Assembly: GCF_013393905.1 (NCBI RefSeq)
Contig: NZ_CP040273.1
Location: forward strand, 310,001 to 374,000
Reading direction: 5' to 3'
Source: Nostoc sp. C052
Lineage (GTDB): Bacteria; Cyanobacteriota; Cyanobacteriia; Cyanobacteriales; Nostocaceae
DNA length: 64,000 bases
Of the stretch, positions 62,446 through 64,000 are shown in pieces. The first letter of the stretch is position 1; every line of letters begins with the position of its first letter. The notes under the pieces were generated by a model. That model did not search any database. It was not told the origin of the DNA and saw only the letters and a program-made list of their open reading frames with translations. The translations under genes and the position numbers were made by a program.

Positions 62446-63207
62446 ATGGAAACCATCAAAATCAACAACAGCGTTTTTCTCATCCCACCCAGTCAACCTA
62501 AACTGCAAGCTAACTGCGCTAAGGAATATGGTCAATTCTTACTCGATTGCCCTCCAAAACTCACGATTTTAGAAGCACAAGCCGGAGGATATCTCAAGGG
62601 TAACAAGGCAGACTTTGCGATTGCCATCTCACGGCCTGACCGCTTACTCACAATCAACGAAAACTTTACCAACGAACCCTTTACTGAACTGTGGGTTATT
62701 CCTGTAACTGGTGGGTTAAAAGACCAGTTCAAAGGGCCAGCCTCAATGCTGCTTTGTTTTTTAATGCACCGCCGTAGCAAGGACTCGTTTGCTGCACTTT
62801 ACAATCACTTCGCCCATCGTGCTTTTCAATCGTGGTGTGAAGAGGGAATGGCGGGAGATCCGAAAGAGTTTTGTTATAGCGCGATCGCTAGCGTACTCAA
62901 AAACTACATCTTCTGCGCCGAGTTTCAGAAAGTGGAAGGTGCGCTGGGAACGTATTGGTTTATTCAATGGTCGTACCGCAACCCGGAGTCGGACTTTGAA
63001 AAGGACGCTTTAGTTGCAGCAGAGATGATTCGCTCTGGTGCGGAGTCGGGGGCAACATTGCACTGGGTAACTAATGAGACTTATGAAAGATGGGCAGAGA
63101 ACGCAAATAAGACGGCTTTAACACTGCCATCTGTGTCTGAAACTGAAGCCAGAGCATCTCTACAACCACAGAATCAGCAGGTATTACCACAGGGTAAGAA
63201 GCATTGA
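62446..63207 (+). CDS. hypothetical protein, 253 residues
   Basis: Not recognised. Has IPVTGGLKDQFKGPASMLLC near 85-104 and FIQWSYRNPESDFEKDALVA near 180. A Gln-rich tail (QPQNQQVLPQ). No signal peptide. Last of the small-gene run; the 120-bp gap after it has no feature. Confidence 0.5.
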   Translation: METIKINNSVFLIPPSQPKLQANCAKEYGQFLLDCPPKLTILEAQAGGYLKGNKADFAIAISRPDRLLTINENFTNEPFTELWVIPVTGGLKDQFKGPASMLLCFLMHRRSKDSFAALYNHFAHRAFQSWCEEGMAGDPKEFCYSAIASVLKNYIFCAEFQKVEGALGTYWFIQWSYRNPESDFEKDALVAAEMIRSGAESGATLHWVTNETYERWAENANKTALTLPSVSETEARASLQPQNQQVLPQGKKH

Positions 63208-63327
63208 CACAAGGTTGTCTAGATTATGGGGCGGGTGTTGGGCTGCAAAAGTAAAGACCCCGCCCCGGAGAAAGAAATCAAGCAAGTCACTCTAAATATT
63301 TCTACCAGCAATTCTGGAGGTTAACAA

Positions 63328-63717
63328 ATGAAGAAAAAATGGACTCCCCAAGAGTTAGAAATTCTTGATGAAATGTCTGAAGCTTATACACCTAAACAGA
63401 TAGCATACAGACTCAGAAGACGAGGCTATCATCGCACAACTTTAGCTGTTCATAAAAAGCTCTATGCGTTGGGTTATTCTGCACGTCCCACTCTCGACAA
63501 TTATAGTTGTAGCCAAATTGCTCAAGCTCTTTCATTGAACCCCTGTACTGTAGCTAAATGGGTAAAACGAGGCTGGCTCAAAGCTATTCGGCGTTCTGCG
63601 ACAAATTACCTCGTTAAGAGTCGGGATTTAAAACGGTTTTTCAAGAATCCTCCACATTCTATTAAAAAGCGGATTTTGAGGATAGATCCGCAGATTATTA
63701 GGTATTTAGTGGGGTAG
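63328..63717 (+). CDS. small DNA-binding protein with two HTH-like segments
   Basis: 129 residues. N-terminal Myb/GcrA-like segment (KKKWTPQELEILDEMSEAYT, PKQIAYRLRRRGYHRTT) and a MerR/excisionase-like helix-turn-helix (CSQIAQALSLNPCTVAKWVK, RGWLKAI). Very basic. Probably a transcription or recombination-directionality factor of the mobile region. GGAGG lies just upstream of the ATG. Confidence 0.65.
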   Translation: MKKKWTPQELEILDEMSEAYTPKQIAYRLRRRGYHRTTLAVHKKLYALGYSARPTLDNYSCSQIAQALSLNPCTVAKWVKRGWLKAIRRSATNYLVKSRDLKRFFKNPPHSIKKRILRIDPQIIRYLVG

Positions 63718-63757
63718 CTAAACAGTATTTAAGTCTAAAGCAGAGGAGTTTTTAACA

Positions 63758-64000
63758 ATGCGAATAACCTACCAGTACCGTTTACGTCTAACTCAAAAAC
63801 AAATAGACACATTTGAACACTGGCTCGAATTATGCCGTCGCCAGTACAATTACAGGTTGGCAGAAAGGTTTAACTGGTGGGAACAAAACCGTTGTGATGT
63901 TAACCGATGCTCTATAGTTTGTTGCAGCATTGCACCGTTGAAAGACCAACCAAATCGTTGGTCACAACAAAAGGATTTAGCTAATACTAAAGCTCTATTT
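63758..64000 (+). CDS. tnpB: IS200/IS605 TnpB (OrfB), partial at right edge
   Basis: Starts at ATG 63758 with MRITYQYRLRLTQKQIDTF, EHWLELCRRQYNYRLAERFN; open to the window end. RNA-guided nuclease family of IS605 elements. AGAGGAG precedes the start. No tnpA is seen before it, so it may be a tnpB-only element. Confidence 0.88.
   Translation, partial: MRITYQYRLRLTQKQIDTFEHWLELCRRQYNYRLAERFNWWEQNRCDVNRCSIVCCSIAPLKDQPNRWSQQKDLANTKALF

Noticed and set aside
1..64000. CRISPR array or tRNA genes
   Set aside because: Tandem repeats found are heptamers (STRR) or coding repeats without spacers; no cloverleaf with a CCA/TTC-loop pattern was recognised.

Overview
The window looks like DNA of a filamentous, heterocyst-forming cyanobacterium of the Nostoc/Anabaena group. 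The support is the dense HIP1 octamers (GCGATCGC), the heptameric STRR repeats, the dispersed short Nostoc repeats (cores such as GAGACGCTCCGCGAAC), a CuA-less heterocyst-type terminal oxidase, V-nitrogenase-type genes with VnfR-like regulators, and cyanobacterial AAA/WD40/TPR and pentapeptide proteins. No tRNA, rRNA or CRISPR array was recognised.

Layout. 1-3562: minus-strand terminal oxidase operon (two DUF2231 membrane proteins, coxB, coxA running off the left edge). 3876-8565: decayed ISAs1 transposase, psiE, a nitroreductase, a 2OG-Fe(II) oxygenase, and a small ribbon-helix-helix (RHH) protein sitting on a perfect palindrome. 8677-16093: first nitrogenase block with nifV, a vnfR-type regulator, an unknown 128-residue protein, a divergent NifH homologue, and vnfD whose protein carries a C-terminal membrane CAAD domain. 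16759-28796: molybdenum-related block with modD, a sulfite-oxidase-fold protein, two Mop proteins, hesA, an IS-broken modA and an intact modBC fusion, interrupted by IS elements and remnants. 29443-34126: an extracellular HAF-repeat protein, a glycosyltransferase and a dead hsdR fragment. 34532-40348: second nitrogenase block (vnfR-type gene, nifH, vnfE, vnfN, all minus strand). 41079-64000: accessory, plasmid-like region with a truncated strawberry-notch-type helicase, a conflict/defence-like island (44318-55953), and many small unknown genes, ending in a partial tnpB.

How the genes may work together. NifV (homocitrate), VnfE/VnfN (cofactor scaffold), NifH and VnfD are parts of an alternative nitrogenase pathway; the Mod/Mop genes handle the competing metal, and two VnfR-type proteins (HTH plus molybdate-binding-like domain) probably switch between systems. 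VnfK and VnfG are not in the window. A 33-bp sequence recurs without gaps before both vnfR genes, before the divergent nifH and before the oxidase operon, always in the same orientation to the downstream gene. A second, different palindrome (TACCAA-N5-TTGGTA and variants) recurs before the RHH gene, modD, the sulfite-oxidase-fold gene, hesA, mop, an SLH porin and modA, suggesting a second local regulon.

The two most unusual things are (i) a nitrogenase alpha subunit fused to a thylakoid-type membrane anchor (CAAD) through a duplicated 47-residue linker, in place of the VnfG fusion known from Anabaena variabilis, and (ii) an island in which a small helical protein, a pentapeptide protein, a NACHT membrane protein and an AAA protein all carry the same short Gly/Asn-rich tag, at the C-terminus of one and the N-terminus of the others, resembling bacterial amyloid signalling motifs shared between NLR-like sensors and effectors.
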